DNA of 64,000 bases, taken from positions 223,020,774 through 223,084,773 of the forward strand of contig NC_056740.1 in the NCBI RefSeq assembly GCF_019279795.1, read 5' to 3'. The notes beneath the pieces were generated by a model. The model was not told the origin of the DNA and did not search any database. It saw only the letters and a list, made by a program, of their open reading frames with translations. This DNA comes from Protopterus annectens (Eukaryota; Chordata; Ceratodontiformes; Protopteridae). Numbering within the stretch: position 1 is the first letter of the stretch; each line of letters begins with the position of its first letter. The position numbers and the translations under genes are program-made. Of the stretch, positions 10,916-21,343 are shown piece after piece.

Positions 10916-11765
10916 CGGTCCTACTCAGGAAATCTTTCAACATGATATCCAAACACTTAGCTATATAATGAGTTTTAGACCTATTGGCATTGACAATAGG
11001 TCGCAATGGTAGATTGCAAATGTCCTTGTGTATTTTAGGGATTCCAAATATACCCGCTGTCATGGGATACTTGTTCTCCATGATGTTGTACTCATTCTGA
11101 TGAATTTGGCCATCTAACAATAAATCCAACAACAAAGAATCAATTCTAGCATAAGAGATATTAATCTCATTTCTTGATACTTCAAAATAAGTATCTGAAA
11201 ACAGTAGGGCATTCATATGATTAATGTAATCTACCATATTCATCACAACCAATCCCCCACCCTTATCTGGTTTCATAACTCTAATACATCTGTTATCGCA
11301 AATCTCCTTTAATAGTTGTGTTACATCAATAGTCATATTATTATATTTGTGTTTCAACTTCTTATTAAACAAATTTCGAATTTCAAGATCACACATTTTC
11401 CCAAAAGTATTTACAGTATGATTAAGGGAGGGATTGAAATCACTAGCCCTATAAAATTTACTGTTGTACCTATTACCTGAAAACCAACATGCCAAATTGA
11501 ACTTGCGTGTATATAATTTAAAATCCATAAGCACATCAGTGACATTTGCCCTTCTAGCTCGCACAAAACTCAACCCTTTTGACAAAACTGAAGCATGGCT
11601 GACTGTTAAAGCAGAATTCGAAAAGTTATAAATAGTAAAATTAGCTACATTATTCTGTATCAGTTGTGGCCCATGCACACTGCAATCTTCAGTCTCAGTA
11701 CATACGGAATTCCCTTCAAGTTGAACAGGAGCACACAAAATTGCCTCAGTACTGTCTTTCACCAT
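10916..11765 (-). pseudogene. PLE-3 N-terminal region and start of reverse transcriptase
   Basis: An open minus-strand frame with CIRVMKPDKGGGLVVMN, the conserved K-x-D-K-G-G motif ahead of PLE polymerases, and AGIFGIPKIHKD...LPLRPIVNANRS, PLE RT motifs 1-2. Upstream residues such as FVRARRANVTDVL belong to the family's N-terminal part. The frame is intact from its ATG at 11765 to the point where the LTR enters after FLSRT; the residues that follow to the stop are LTR-encoded. The matching start in other subfamilies is unknown, so the ATG is tentative. Confidence 0.78.
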
Positions 11766-11934
11766 TTCCTGCTATTCTTCTTGTAGCTCATTTTTGGTTT
11801 TGCTCCCTGCTTCTCGAAATTCACTCTGTTCTGTAATGTCCCTTTTTCTAAAATTCTCTCTGACCTCCAAGTTATAATGATAGAAGCAGATTTATTGCAA
11901 GAAGATGCAATTGTTAAGCAGATGTTTTGCTTAT

Positions 11935-13048
11935 TGTTAAAAATGAAATAGTAAATAAGAGAGTCAAGGGGATTTTTGTACCATTATTATGCTCAGTCAA
12001 TGTTAATAGTCTTGGAGGTATGAGTCAGGACAATGTCAGGATGAATAACTATTGGAGAAGTAACTAAGGTGATTCATGTTTATTTGTCACCACTTTTACA
12101 CTGGACAGTGTTATTTTGGAGAATATTAGAAGAAAATGGACCCTGTTTTTATTGGACAACGATATTTTAAAACAGGTAGGTAGTGTTCCACATATTGTTT
12201 ATAAAAGAGATAGGTCTTTTAAGCAATTATTAGAGTATGTTAAAGGGTCCAGTTAAATAAGTATGGGGATGTTCAAATGTGGTAGATGTAAGCAATGTCC
12301 TTTTATTATGGTGACAGATGGAATTGAAGTTGTAGGAATTAAGATTATTATAAAGAGGCATTTCACGTGACTCTCAGAATATAGTGCATATTGCTTGGTG
12401 CCAAGATTGTCCCATCTACTATGTGGGAAAAACTAGTAGGAAACTGAAAGATAGAATGTACAAACATCTTTTGGATATTAAGAAAAATAAAAACACCAAT
12501 GCATTGTATAGGCATTTTTCAGATTACCCTCTTCATTCCTTTAGATTTGCAGTGATACAGCAAATAAGAGATTCGATGGGGTTAGATACTAGATGATCAC
12601 TTAGGTGTGAATTAAAGTGGGAATTGGCATTGCATGCTGTGAGTTGGCCAGGTCTAAATAATGCTTGTTCTATTAGTTGTTTATTGAAACTGAAGCATTT
12701 GGAACTTTAAGGATTAATTATCGTTATATTTATGTAAGTATGTTATGTAAGTTTTTACATTTGTTTTAAATGTTTTTGTATTTATGGATCAATATTCAAA
12801 AAAGCTTTTCACTTTAAGGTTTTTAATTAATCAATTAGCTGTGAATTAGGTGTGTTTTAAATAGTGTGTGTAGGCATAGATTCATTTCTGATGAAGTTTC
12901 ATATTACTTGAAACAAATGCACTCAACTCTAGTTTATACCACTGTGAATTGGACTTTTTCATTTTTTTCGGTTTTATTAATAAAGTTTTTGAAGTGGACT
13001 TATCCTGGTGGAGTTGGTGCCTGATTCTGTTCCCACACAGAGAATTGG
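11935..13048. repeat. PLE-3 inverted arm, right
   Basis: Inverted copy of the 3' third of PLE-3, placed at the 5' end of the element. It ends GAGAATTG, as the left arm does, but here 40 further bases separate it from the target duplication. Confidence 0.88.
12120..12710 (+). pseudogene. GIY-YIG endonuclease remains in the right arm of PLE-3
   Basis: On the plus strand: CGRCKQCPF-type cysteine motif, then VHIAWCQDCPIYYVGKTSRKLKDRMYKHLLDIKKNKNTNAL, RHFSDYPLHSFRFAVIQ, and a C-terminus ending LKLKHLEL. It is the same subfamily as the left arm but independently worn; frames change at about 12365 and 12590. It keeps more of the C-terminal half than the left arm shows. As part of an inverted tail duplicate it was never a separate gene. 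Confidence 0.7.
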
Positions 13049-13102
13049 TTTGTAGTTTGCTGACTTTTGTGCAACTCCAGTTTGATATTTCAAGACATGG
13101 AT

Positions 13103-13712
13103 GTGAAATATTCACCTTGACAGCACCAAAACTTTCTTCCCCCACCCAGTGGGGTTTCTCAATGGGACTAGGTTACCAAAAGGTAATAGCGTAATAAAAC
13201 CTTAACTAGTACATAAGTTAGAATCCTCTGATACCATGCTGAGTCCAGAGGTTTCAACACTGGATCAGTCTACTGCTTCACAATTTTTTTTTTTTTTTTG
13301 GTCGGCTTATGCAAGAAACATCATCAAAGCTTCAGAAACCAAGTACCTTCATTGGACTAACATTAGCTATGGACAGAACAGAAACATGTGAATCATTACA
13401 GTTACCTCTGAAGCTTAAAGACAAAAAAGAAACAAGTACACAATTGCCTGATGCATCCAACAAGCTGAAGATTTTTACATTTCACTTGAAGCAGACTCAA
13501 GTTCCTTTCTGTCAGGATTCTGACAAGGGAGTATTTTTCCTCTTAATGTTTAGCATCTCCACCAAAACACACTTCTTTCATAGATACTTTAAATTATATG
13601 GATGGATTTCTTATTTCTTAGCTGTCCTGTAAGTAACCCCTCTTCACTATAAGATACACAGAAATGATGAGGCTCACAGATGCAAAGTGAACAGTACCGC
13701 CACTTTAACATA
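13103..13712. other. Unassigned flank between PLE-3 and DIRS-A
   Basis: Contains a 16-17-base T run at about 13286-13302 and one 107-codon frame without family resemblance. Nothing else was recognised. Confidence 0.45.
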
Positions 13713-13865
13713 TAATCTGATGTTGTCAATCTTCACTCAATTCTTAACAGTGGGTTCAGTTCCAAACCTTGGAACTGACTTGGCCATATCTTCCAGCTCG
13801 CGCTCTCCAAACTCTGGAGCCAGGCACTACCCATAATTCTCCACACAGACATTACCTCAGATCTC
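13713..13865. repeat. DIRS-A left terminal inverted repeat
   Basis: Starts about ATCTGATGTTGTCAATC and contains CAGTGGGTTCAGTTCC and ACTACCCATAAT. The reverse complement of 19735-19890 matches it over about 130 bases with moderate divergence. Confidence 0.85.
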
Positions 13866-14179
13866 GTTTGCCGCTTTGCAGACCAGACGCTTTAGCTTCC
13901 TTCTCTCAAGCCTTGGCTATAACAGTGAGTAATTCTTTAATATTTCTTCCTCTTTTAATTTATTCTTTATTCCTTATAAAGAATTAACTGTCTAGTTCCT
14001 CTCACGCTATCTACCTTTTCCTCTTAACTTTATTCTGCTTCTTTTCCTTTCCTACGATTGGTAATTTTAGTACCATTGCTTGTACTTTCTTCCTGTCTAT
14101 TACCTTTTAGGTATTCTATTTTACCATCACTGATATTTTTTTCTAACTTTTCTTTAGTTTAAAAAAAAATCCTTTGATT

Positions 14180-16650
14180 CTTTCATTTCTCTGTCTCCCT
14201 TGTTGCAAGACTGTTGTGACACATATTCCTACTTTACAATGGCCAATCAAAAGCAAGTCTAGCAAGCCTGCTAAGTCTAGTAAAGGCACCTCAGGTTTTA
14301 AAAGGTGCCAAAAATGTAAAAGTAAGATGCCTAATTCTGACAATTATTCATTATGTGTCTGTTGTCTGGGGAAAATCCATTTACAGGAGGACTTCTCAAT
14401 CTACATGAACCCTGACTGAAAGAAAGAACAAACTAATATTAAAACTACTTCTTAAAACTAAATTTGACAAGGCCTTATCTGAGCCTAAACCTGAAACTAG
14501 CACTTCCTCATCATCTTCCTCTGTTTCAAGGAAAAGGCCTTCTTCGGTTCCAAGGTCTTCAGAACTGACAAAGAAGTTGCCTAAGTTATCCTTGGTACGG
14601 AAGAGTTCCTCTGCACCAGAGGACTTATCTGGTTCGAGACCCAAGCTCCCCTCCAAACAGAAAACAACTTTTGCTTCTGCACCAACAGATTCCTCAGTGC
14701 CGAAGCTATCACAACTACCAAGAACTAAATACTCTCCTTCCAGTAACCCATTCAAAGACATGCCCACCCAGCCCATTTATAGAAGTGAGACCCCCTAAAT
14801 CTCCTTCATATCTTCTATTCAATCTGTCTTTCTGAGACTGCTATATTGAGACTGATGGATCAGCTCCTGATGGCTAGGAGAGTACCCTTGGTTCCTAGCC
14901 ATGCTGGCCTTGGAACTAGCCTAGCTATAACTCCTCCATACCCTCCTCCTCCAACTCCAATGGAGACCTTGGAGCCCTTGGATCTGAATCCTCTGGTGTC
15001 GACTGCTTTGGTTCCAGTAGCATCCTCATCTCCAGTTCCAAGAGTTGTCTTGAGTTCCTCTGAGCCTTTGGCACTGGATGTCTTCTGGGTCGTGATTCTC
15101 TGGTCAGGTCCAAGGGGCATGGATCGAGTTCTTTTCACTTGAAACCATCCATGTCCCTTGGCACCTCAGCCTTTGTAGGATCGACCCAAGCTTCTGTTTC
15201 AGAGGCTGCTTCCTTGGTGCGAGGTGTGACCTGGTTCCGAAGGAGCCCTGTTTGGTTCTGGGCTCCCATCCCTCTACCAGGGGGCCAGCCTTTAGGATAA
15301 TGGAGAAGGCACTATCCATTGGGGACTGTCAGTCTTTGCCATCCCCGTCAGGACAGATTTCTACCTCCTCTAGACTGAGCTATCACCAGTCTCACCCCCG
15401 AGACGGGTGGTACAAAAGTCCCAGATGACTCCCACTTTAGTGGTCTCCGCTTCAGGCACTTCCTTGGGTCATTCCCCCCCCCCCCATGGAAGTCCCTGCA
15501 AAAATGAAGTGCAAGAGGAGGCACCTGGACTCCCCGGAAGAGTCCTTCACAGAAGATACTGATTTTGATGAAGGGGAAGTTTCCCCCAGGTCACCCCTGA
15601 TGATGTTTCCTTTGGGGACATCCTAGAAAACCTAAAACAGAGGGATGGCGGATCCTCCATTCAACCTTCCTCGGAGGAATCAGTATACCTGGAGGCTTTT
15701 CATGCCCAGCCCTCTATTTCTTGGATCTCAGTGCCCGCTGATGATCTTATTAAACTGATCACTCACTGGGCATGAAAGATGCCACCTCCATAGAGCCAAA
15801 TCCCTAAGAGACCTGACTGGATATTATCAGCTCCTAAACATGAACCACATTGGTCTAAAGGGATTCCTGTTGACACCATGGAGATAGTGGCCACCACCAA
15901 AACTGAACTCACTGAGGAGAGTCCAACTATCCATCCTCCTAACAAGGAGTCTAGGACATTGGATAGATTTGGGAAGCATGTTTATGCTTCTCAATGACCT
16001 TCGCTCTTAGGTCCTTGAGTTATATGGCACACTTTACCAGATTACAGAGAGATTTAATTAAAGAACTTCCAAATACTCTCTCAGGAGCAGTGACTGAAGG
16101 GGTCCATGACAAAGTTTCCAACCCTTGATGCTATCTCCAACTTGTCCATGAGGATCATTGCCCCATGCAGCTGAAGGGATGACCATAGCAGCGGGTTCAG
16201 GCATTGCCATTAGAAGGCATTCCTGGATGCACTTGTGCGACTTTGTGGAGCCATTTAAGGAGTCATTCATCAATGCTCCTTTTGATGGAGCCACCCTTTT
16301 TGACCCAAAGGTAAAAGACACCCTAGCCAGATGTGAGAAAGATGATAAGACCCTATCTGCCATAGGCATACATTTCTCCACTCTTCAGAGGCCTTATTCT
16401 AGGAACCAAAGAAGTGGGAGACTATGGTATAAAAAATCCAAAGGGCCTTTCCAAGACTCATGAGGCAAAGACTTCCCCCGGGGCAGAGGGGGAAGCAGTG
16501 CCAGATGCTGCCCTAGGGGCAGAAATGGAGTGCAGAATCAGGGGTCCAGAGAATCTTTCTCTGGAACTTCATATCAGCATCCCTGAAGGGGAGCCCAACT
16601 GCCTTCCCCTGGAGGCAGTCAGTGGGTGATTATCCCTGCATCTACCTGCC
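14180..16650 (+). other. DIRS-A gag-like region
   Basis: Remains of the first DIRS product: a zinc-ribbon-like CQKCKSKM...CVCC near the start, a Ser/Pro-rich acidic middle, and a C-terminal part with AIRRHSWMHL, whose position matches LRRYSWL in DIRS-B. The acidic string around 15.53 kb also occurs on the minus strand at 58.3 kb, which ties the fragment there to this subfamily. Fossil, broken. Confidence 0.6.
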
Positions 16651-16659
16651 TGGTAAGTG

Positions 16660-17980
16660 ATAACTTCAGACAAATGGGTGTTGGGGATAATATCCAGATG
16701 TTACAAAATTCTACATTCTGTAAGTCCCAAACCACAGAAAAAACTCCCAGATGTTCCAACCAATCAAAGGGAAGTAGCAGTCTTAGAAATTCAAAACCTG
16801 CTTGAAAAAAGAGTCATTCAAAACGTCCCTCCAGACCAAACAGGATCTGGGGTTTACTCAAGATTCTTTTTAGTGCCGAAAAAAAGGGGACTGGAGACCC
16901 ATTTTGGATCTCAGCCAGTTCAGCAAGGCAGTTCAGCAAACCAAATTCCAGATGGTCTCGGTTCAGTCCATACTTTCATTTTTGGAAAAAGACAACTAGA
17001 TGTGCTCTATAGACCTCCAAGATGCTTATTACAACATAAAAATGGAAAAAATTCCAGGAGGTTTCTGCACTTCTGGCTAGGAACCAGTCATTACCAGTTC
17101 AGAGCACTGTCCTTTGGTCTCACCTCAGCCCCCAGGGTGTTCACCAAATGCATGGCAGTGTTTGCATCTCATCTCAGACTGCAAGGTTTTTTGAATCTTT
17201 CTGTATCTCGACTACTGGCTCCTCACTACTACCACCAGGCATCTATTGGAACAGGCAAGAGACTACACCATAAATATTTGTCTGTCTCTATGCATAACAA
17301 TAAAATTTGAAAAGTCCAGCCTTCAGCCTTCTCAGCAACTGGATTTCATCGGTGCTCATTCAGACACTATTACAGGGATTGCATCCCTACCTCCAGAGAG
17401 ACTACAACATATCAGAGTTCAAGTCAGGCAAATCATTCAGAACAGCAGGGTTCCAGCGAAACTTGTTCTTCAAACCTTAGGCTCTATGGTGGCATCAATC
17501 ACTCTGGTTCCTCTAGCAAGGTTTTATATGCAAATTCTGCAGTGGTTACTAGCATCCCAATGGTCTCTGATACATCATGCAATGTCTCACCTAGTTTTGA
17601 TTACCAGCCTTTGCTAACAGGATCTCAAGTGGTGGCTACATTCCAACCAGATCCTCTTGGGCTGGCCATTCATTCTTCCTCAGCCCCAAGCCATAGTGGC
17701 CATGGATGCTTCCCAGATAGGGTGGACCGGCATTATCTGGGAAGGACAGTCCAAGGCATGTGGTCCCATTGGAGGCCAATTTGCACATCAGTGTTCTGGA
17801 AATGAGGGCAGTGCTGTTGGCATTGCAAGCATTCCAAGATGCCCTTCCTCCTGGGGCAGTAGCTGTTCAGACAGACAACATGTCAGTAGTCTGGTATATA
17901 AGGGAGAAACAAATCTTACCCACTTTGTCAAGAAGCACTCAGAGTTTGGCAATGGGCAATTTCTTCCAGCCACTTTCTGA
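16660..17980 (+). other. DIRS-A reverse transcriptase and RNase H region
   Basis: Recognised by DIRS polymerase strings such as RFFLVPKK, FRALSFGLTSAPRVFTK and, for RNase H, AIVAMDASQIGWTG and AVQTDNMSVVWY. The order and spacing match DIRS-B at 31.5-32.6 kb. It would copy the element RNA and remove the template. Fossil, broken. Confidence 0.75.
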
Positions 17981-18399
17981 TAGCAACACACAGTCCGGGA
18001 AGTTCCAGCATGATAGCAGACAAATTGAACAGGACTATTCTCAGAGTGGCCATGGATGCTTCCCAGATAGGGTAGTGGCAAACAAGATTTTTCACCATTG
18101 GGGTCAACCTTGCTGCAACCTCTCTGTCTCTCCCCTGAACAAGTGCAGAAGTTACTTTGCCATAATCCCCCTTTTGGGGGAGTCACCCAGAGACGCTCTT
18201 CTCCACCATTGGCCTCCCAGTCTGTTATATGCCTTTCCCCAACTCCTCTCATATCATAATTCCTAAAGAAAGCCAAAAGGATGGATAATTCAGTAATCCT
18301 AATTGGTCCCTTCTAGTCTCAACAAGTTTGGTTTCCCTTCATTTGACCTCATCTGATATGGAAACCATGGATTTTGGACCCAGGTCCAGAGCTGGTAAC

Positions 18400-19469
18400 T
18401 CACCCAGAGGGCATGGTTCATCCAAATCTCCAACATCTCAAGCTCATGGCATGGCTTCTCCAGTTACCATGATTGCCAGACATCCTTTCCTTTCTTCTCC
18501 GCTCCGATGTATTATTATTATTGCTCATCACAAGCCTTCTACTAGAAAACTGTATCAAGGCAAATGGGAAACATTTACTAGATTGGCCTTGAATAAAGGA
18601 TTGGATGCTTATACCAGTCCCATTCATGAAGTTCTGGATTTTCTAAACACACTTTTCCAATCTGGTTACTATGCATCTATGATAAAAGTTCATCTGGCAG
18701 TGATTTCAAATTTCCATTCAGGCTAAAATGACATCTCTAATGTCTGCCAAGCTTTGTAAAGCTTGCTTGAAGGGACTCATGCTACTAAAACCCATATTTA
18801 AAGAACCAGCTCCTCCTTGGGATCTGACTATTGTTCTTCAAGCTCTTACAAAAACCTCCTTTGAACCATCAGCATCTTGTGATTTGAAATATTTATCCTG
18901 GAAGACCCTATTTTGGGTCGCCCTATCATGCAAATCACCCTACATAATTTTTCATAAAGATAGAGTTGTGCTCAGAACAAATCCAGCCTTCCTTCAAAAA
19001 GTAGTCTCCAAAACTAATATTAATCAGTCTCTACAATTACCAGTCTTTTTCCCTAATTTTTCTAACAAAGGGGAATATGCCCTTCATTTGCTAGATGTAC
19101 ACAGCCAGCAACATTTTATATTCACAGAACTAAAGAATTTAGAAAAATCAGATCAATTATTTGTAGCATTCTCTTCCCTATATATGGGTAACTCCTGTTA
19201 CTAAGGTTACTTTAGCTAAATGGCTCAGAGACTGCATCATGTTCATCTATCATTCTAGAGGACTGCAACTTCCCAAACCAGTTCAAGCCCATTCAACTAC
19301 AACTGTGGTGACTTCAGCAGTTTTTCATGCCAGAGCTTTTCTAGACAACATTTGTGCAGCAGCCATATGGTTTTATAATTTTTCCTTTATCACTCATTAC
19401 AAATTAGATCAGGTCTCGAGGGGTCGAGCATCCTTTGGCTCTATGATGCTTAGGAATATTCTTCCTTGA
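18400..19469 (+). other. DIRS-A tyrosine recombinase region
   Basis: An N-terminal core-binding part (STRKLYQGKWETF) is followed by the catalytic part, aligned with DIRS-B through FHKDRVVLRTNP and LLDVHSQ. Near the end SRGRASFGSMM lies where the family's C-terminal motifs fall. This family replaces integrase by a recombinase that inserts a circular copy. Fossil, broken. Confidence 0.7.
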
Positions 19470-19491
19470 GACCTCCCACGGCTAAAGTAGC

Positions 19492-19587
19492 TGACAAGGA
19501 TTGGGTGAAGATTGACAACATCAGATAAAGAAGTTATGTCTTACCATAACATTCCATCTGTGTTGTCGATCTTCACCAATCCTTGAC
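19492..19587. repeat. DIRS-A internal complementary region
   Basis: Two joined stretches: the first half (GACAACATCAG) is complementary to the outer left end, and the second half (GTTGTCGATCTTCACC) to the outer right end. Together they spell the junction of a circle, the hallmark of DIRS elements. Confidence 0.82.
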
Positions 19588-19734
19588 ATCTCCACCAACC
19601 TTCCCCCGTCCTGAGACTCCTAGTAGACTGGTTTGATCCTCATCTAGTTTCCCTTTAAGGGCTCATATATGGCCTCATTCTGTACACTTTCTATAGTTAA
19701 CAATATTTTGCTTTTTCTATACTACTTATTTGAC

Positions 19735-19890
19735 AAACTCAATCTGAGGTAATCTCTGTGTGGAGCATTATGGGTAGTGACTGGTTCAAGAGTGGCCAGG
19801 TTGGTTCCGAGGTATAGAACTGAACCCACTGTCAAGGATTGGTGAAGATCGACAACACAGATGGAACATTATGGTAAGATATAACTTATT
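19735..19890. repeat. DIRS-A right terminal inverted repeat
   Basis: Complement of the left repeat; it reaches about 35 bases further out (to TAAGATATAACTTATT), as expected when the internal complementary region supplies the remaining end sequence. Confidence 0.83.
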
Positions 19891-20529
19891 TTTTAAGGAT
19901 ATTTTAAAAGTAGTCATTCTACTGATGAGGGTGCTGCTACTCTGAAAACCCACTGTAGGTACAACACCAACAGATGTAGTTTCTACATATACCCGAACCT
20001 GTTTTATCTACATCTACTCATATTGAAAAATATGTGTCCCCTGTCATCTTTGCCATTTGATAATGATTTTAGGCTAGTAGATAAATATAGGATAAATGTT
20101 TATGTATCTGATACTTTACATGTTAGAGAAGTAAATTTATTAGCTTACATGGAATCAATTTCAGAGCAGACTCAGTAATACATGTAGACTATCAGAACAG
20201 ACTCAGACTTACTATTCCTCATGATGACATTACTATAGAACAGAAAAGTTAGTTACCACGTCAGATCAAGGGGTTTCAAAACAGAAGTCTCCTGATGGGA
20301 TGTTGCTAGCATGGTCATGGTGTAGCAGCAGATTTCACAAGCTCCACTAAGGAAAATATATCTTGACTGGAAATTTGTTTCATATCAAGAAAAAGTGGAT
20401 TTATTTTTGCAGAATTTGATAGTATTCAACATTCTCTTCAGGAATATCTACTTATAAATCGAAATTGGTTATAATCTCCAGTCAAAACCTTCATCTGAAC
20501 AAATACTTCACTTCTGGGAGATTTTCAAC
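19891..20529. other. Unassigned stretch before L1-A
   Basis: Starts with a string (ACTGATGAGGGTGCTGCTA at about 19921) that resembles PLE tails and a similar string at 28.33 kb beyond L1-A. The rest was not recognised. It may include the worn 5' UTR of L1-A. Confidence 0.4.
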
Positions 20530-21343
20530 ATGATTTATACTAAGGCAAACAACCAGGATTCCAGTATAAAAAAAGAACTACTGACTTTAATAACAACTAT
20601 TCAAGACCTCACAACTAAGATTGATATAATTGACTGTAAAATAGACAACTTTAAAGAAAAAGCTACCAAGCAGATGGATATGCTTCATGAGGATCTAAAA
20701 CAGCAACAAATTCAAATTACTAGTATTGAGGAATCATTAACAGACTTTGATGGAAGATTGCTAGAAAATGAAAACAACATAGAATTTTTGCTTAAACAAA
20801 ATACTTCATTACAACATAAACTGGATGATCTAGAGAATAGATCATGCCGGAATAATATAAGGATTTTTGGTCTTCAGGAAAATATAGAAGGAAACAATAT
20901 GTCAAGTTTCCTTAACTCATGGCTGCCAAAATTTCTAGATTTACCAGAGGCTTTATCTTTCAGTACAGAGAGAGCACATTGGTCTCTCACATCAGGAAAC
21001 AGTACCATGAGGAAACAACCTAGATCTGTCATAGTAAAACTCCTATCATCTTCAGATAAATACTTAATTCTAAAAACAGTCTGGTCAAAATCACATTTAA
21101 AATACAATGACTCTGTCATTCGCTTTGATAATGACTATTCAACAATGGTAATTACCAAAAGAGAGTTTTTTTTTTACCTGTAATTAAAGAACCGAAAAAG
21201 GTACAGATTAAGACTCACCTCTTGTTTCCAGCAAGGCTAACGATTTTTCTTCCTGATGGACCTTCATTGTTTGAGGATCTTGATTCTGCTGTGACATATG
21301 TTAAAATCCACAAATTACTGGAAAAAATAGAAGCGATGGAGTA
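20530..21343 (+). pseudogene. L1-A ORF1-like protein
   Basis: About 217 codons open, then a frameshift near 21180 (in a run of nine T) into a C-terminal part ending near 21343. Residues 10-105 form a coiled coil with many Lys, Glu, Gln and Ile/Leu heptads. Then LDDLENRSCRNNIRIFGLQENIEG marks the start of the RRM-like domain, and RAHWS...KQPRSVIVKLLSSSDKYLIL matches the conserved RAHR...PR.I.VKF core. KTHLLFPARL in the shifted frame belongs to the C-terminal domain. L1 ORF1 proteins bind element RNA as trimers. The initiating ATG at 20530 fits the expected distance to the coiled coil. Confidence 0.75.

Larger units (their letters stand above)
7704..13088 (-). mobile_element. Penelope-like element PLE-3 with inverted arms
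   Basis: A near-complete PLE on the minus strand: N-terminal RT part (11765 down to 10916), RT core (9582 to 9157), GIY-YIG (8667 to 8254) and a 3' tail ending at 7704. At its 5' side lies an inverted copy of its own 3' part (11935-13048), followed by 40 extra bases (13049-13088). The 14-bp direct repeat TTCAAGACATGGAT flanks the unit at 7690-7703 and 13089-13102. A solo LTR (9583-10915) sits in the RT. Inverted tail copies and short terminal extensions are known features of Penelope insertions. It is inactive: the polymerase motif YIDD reads YLED and several frames are broken. Confidence 0.85.
13713..19890 (+). mobile_element. DIRS-A: DIRS-type tyrosine-recombinase retrotransposon, full-length outline
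   Basis: Has the standard DIRS layout in order: left terminal inverted repeat, gag-like region (about 14.2-16.6 kb), reverse transcriptase and RNase H (about 16.7-18.0 kb), tyrosine recombinase (about 18.4-19.5 kb), internal complementary region (19492-19587) and right inverted repeat. DIRS elements copy through a circular DNA joined with the help of the internal complementary region and insert by recombinase without target duplication, and none is seen. It is broken in many places, of the order of ten, and so is an old fossil. No methyltransferase domain was recognised. Confidence 0.85.

Noticed and set aside
13309-13632. 107-codon frame near DIRS-A
   Set aside because: Low-complexity flank, no motif, and no support from codon pattern or neighbours.
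20040-20165. Open stretch reading PFDNDFRLVDKYR...LLAYMES before L1-A
   Set aside because: About 40 codons with protein-like composition, but no match to a family I know and no start or context; it could be chance or a worn PLE part.
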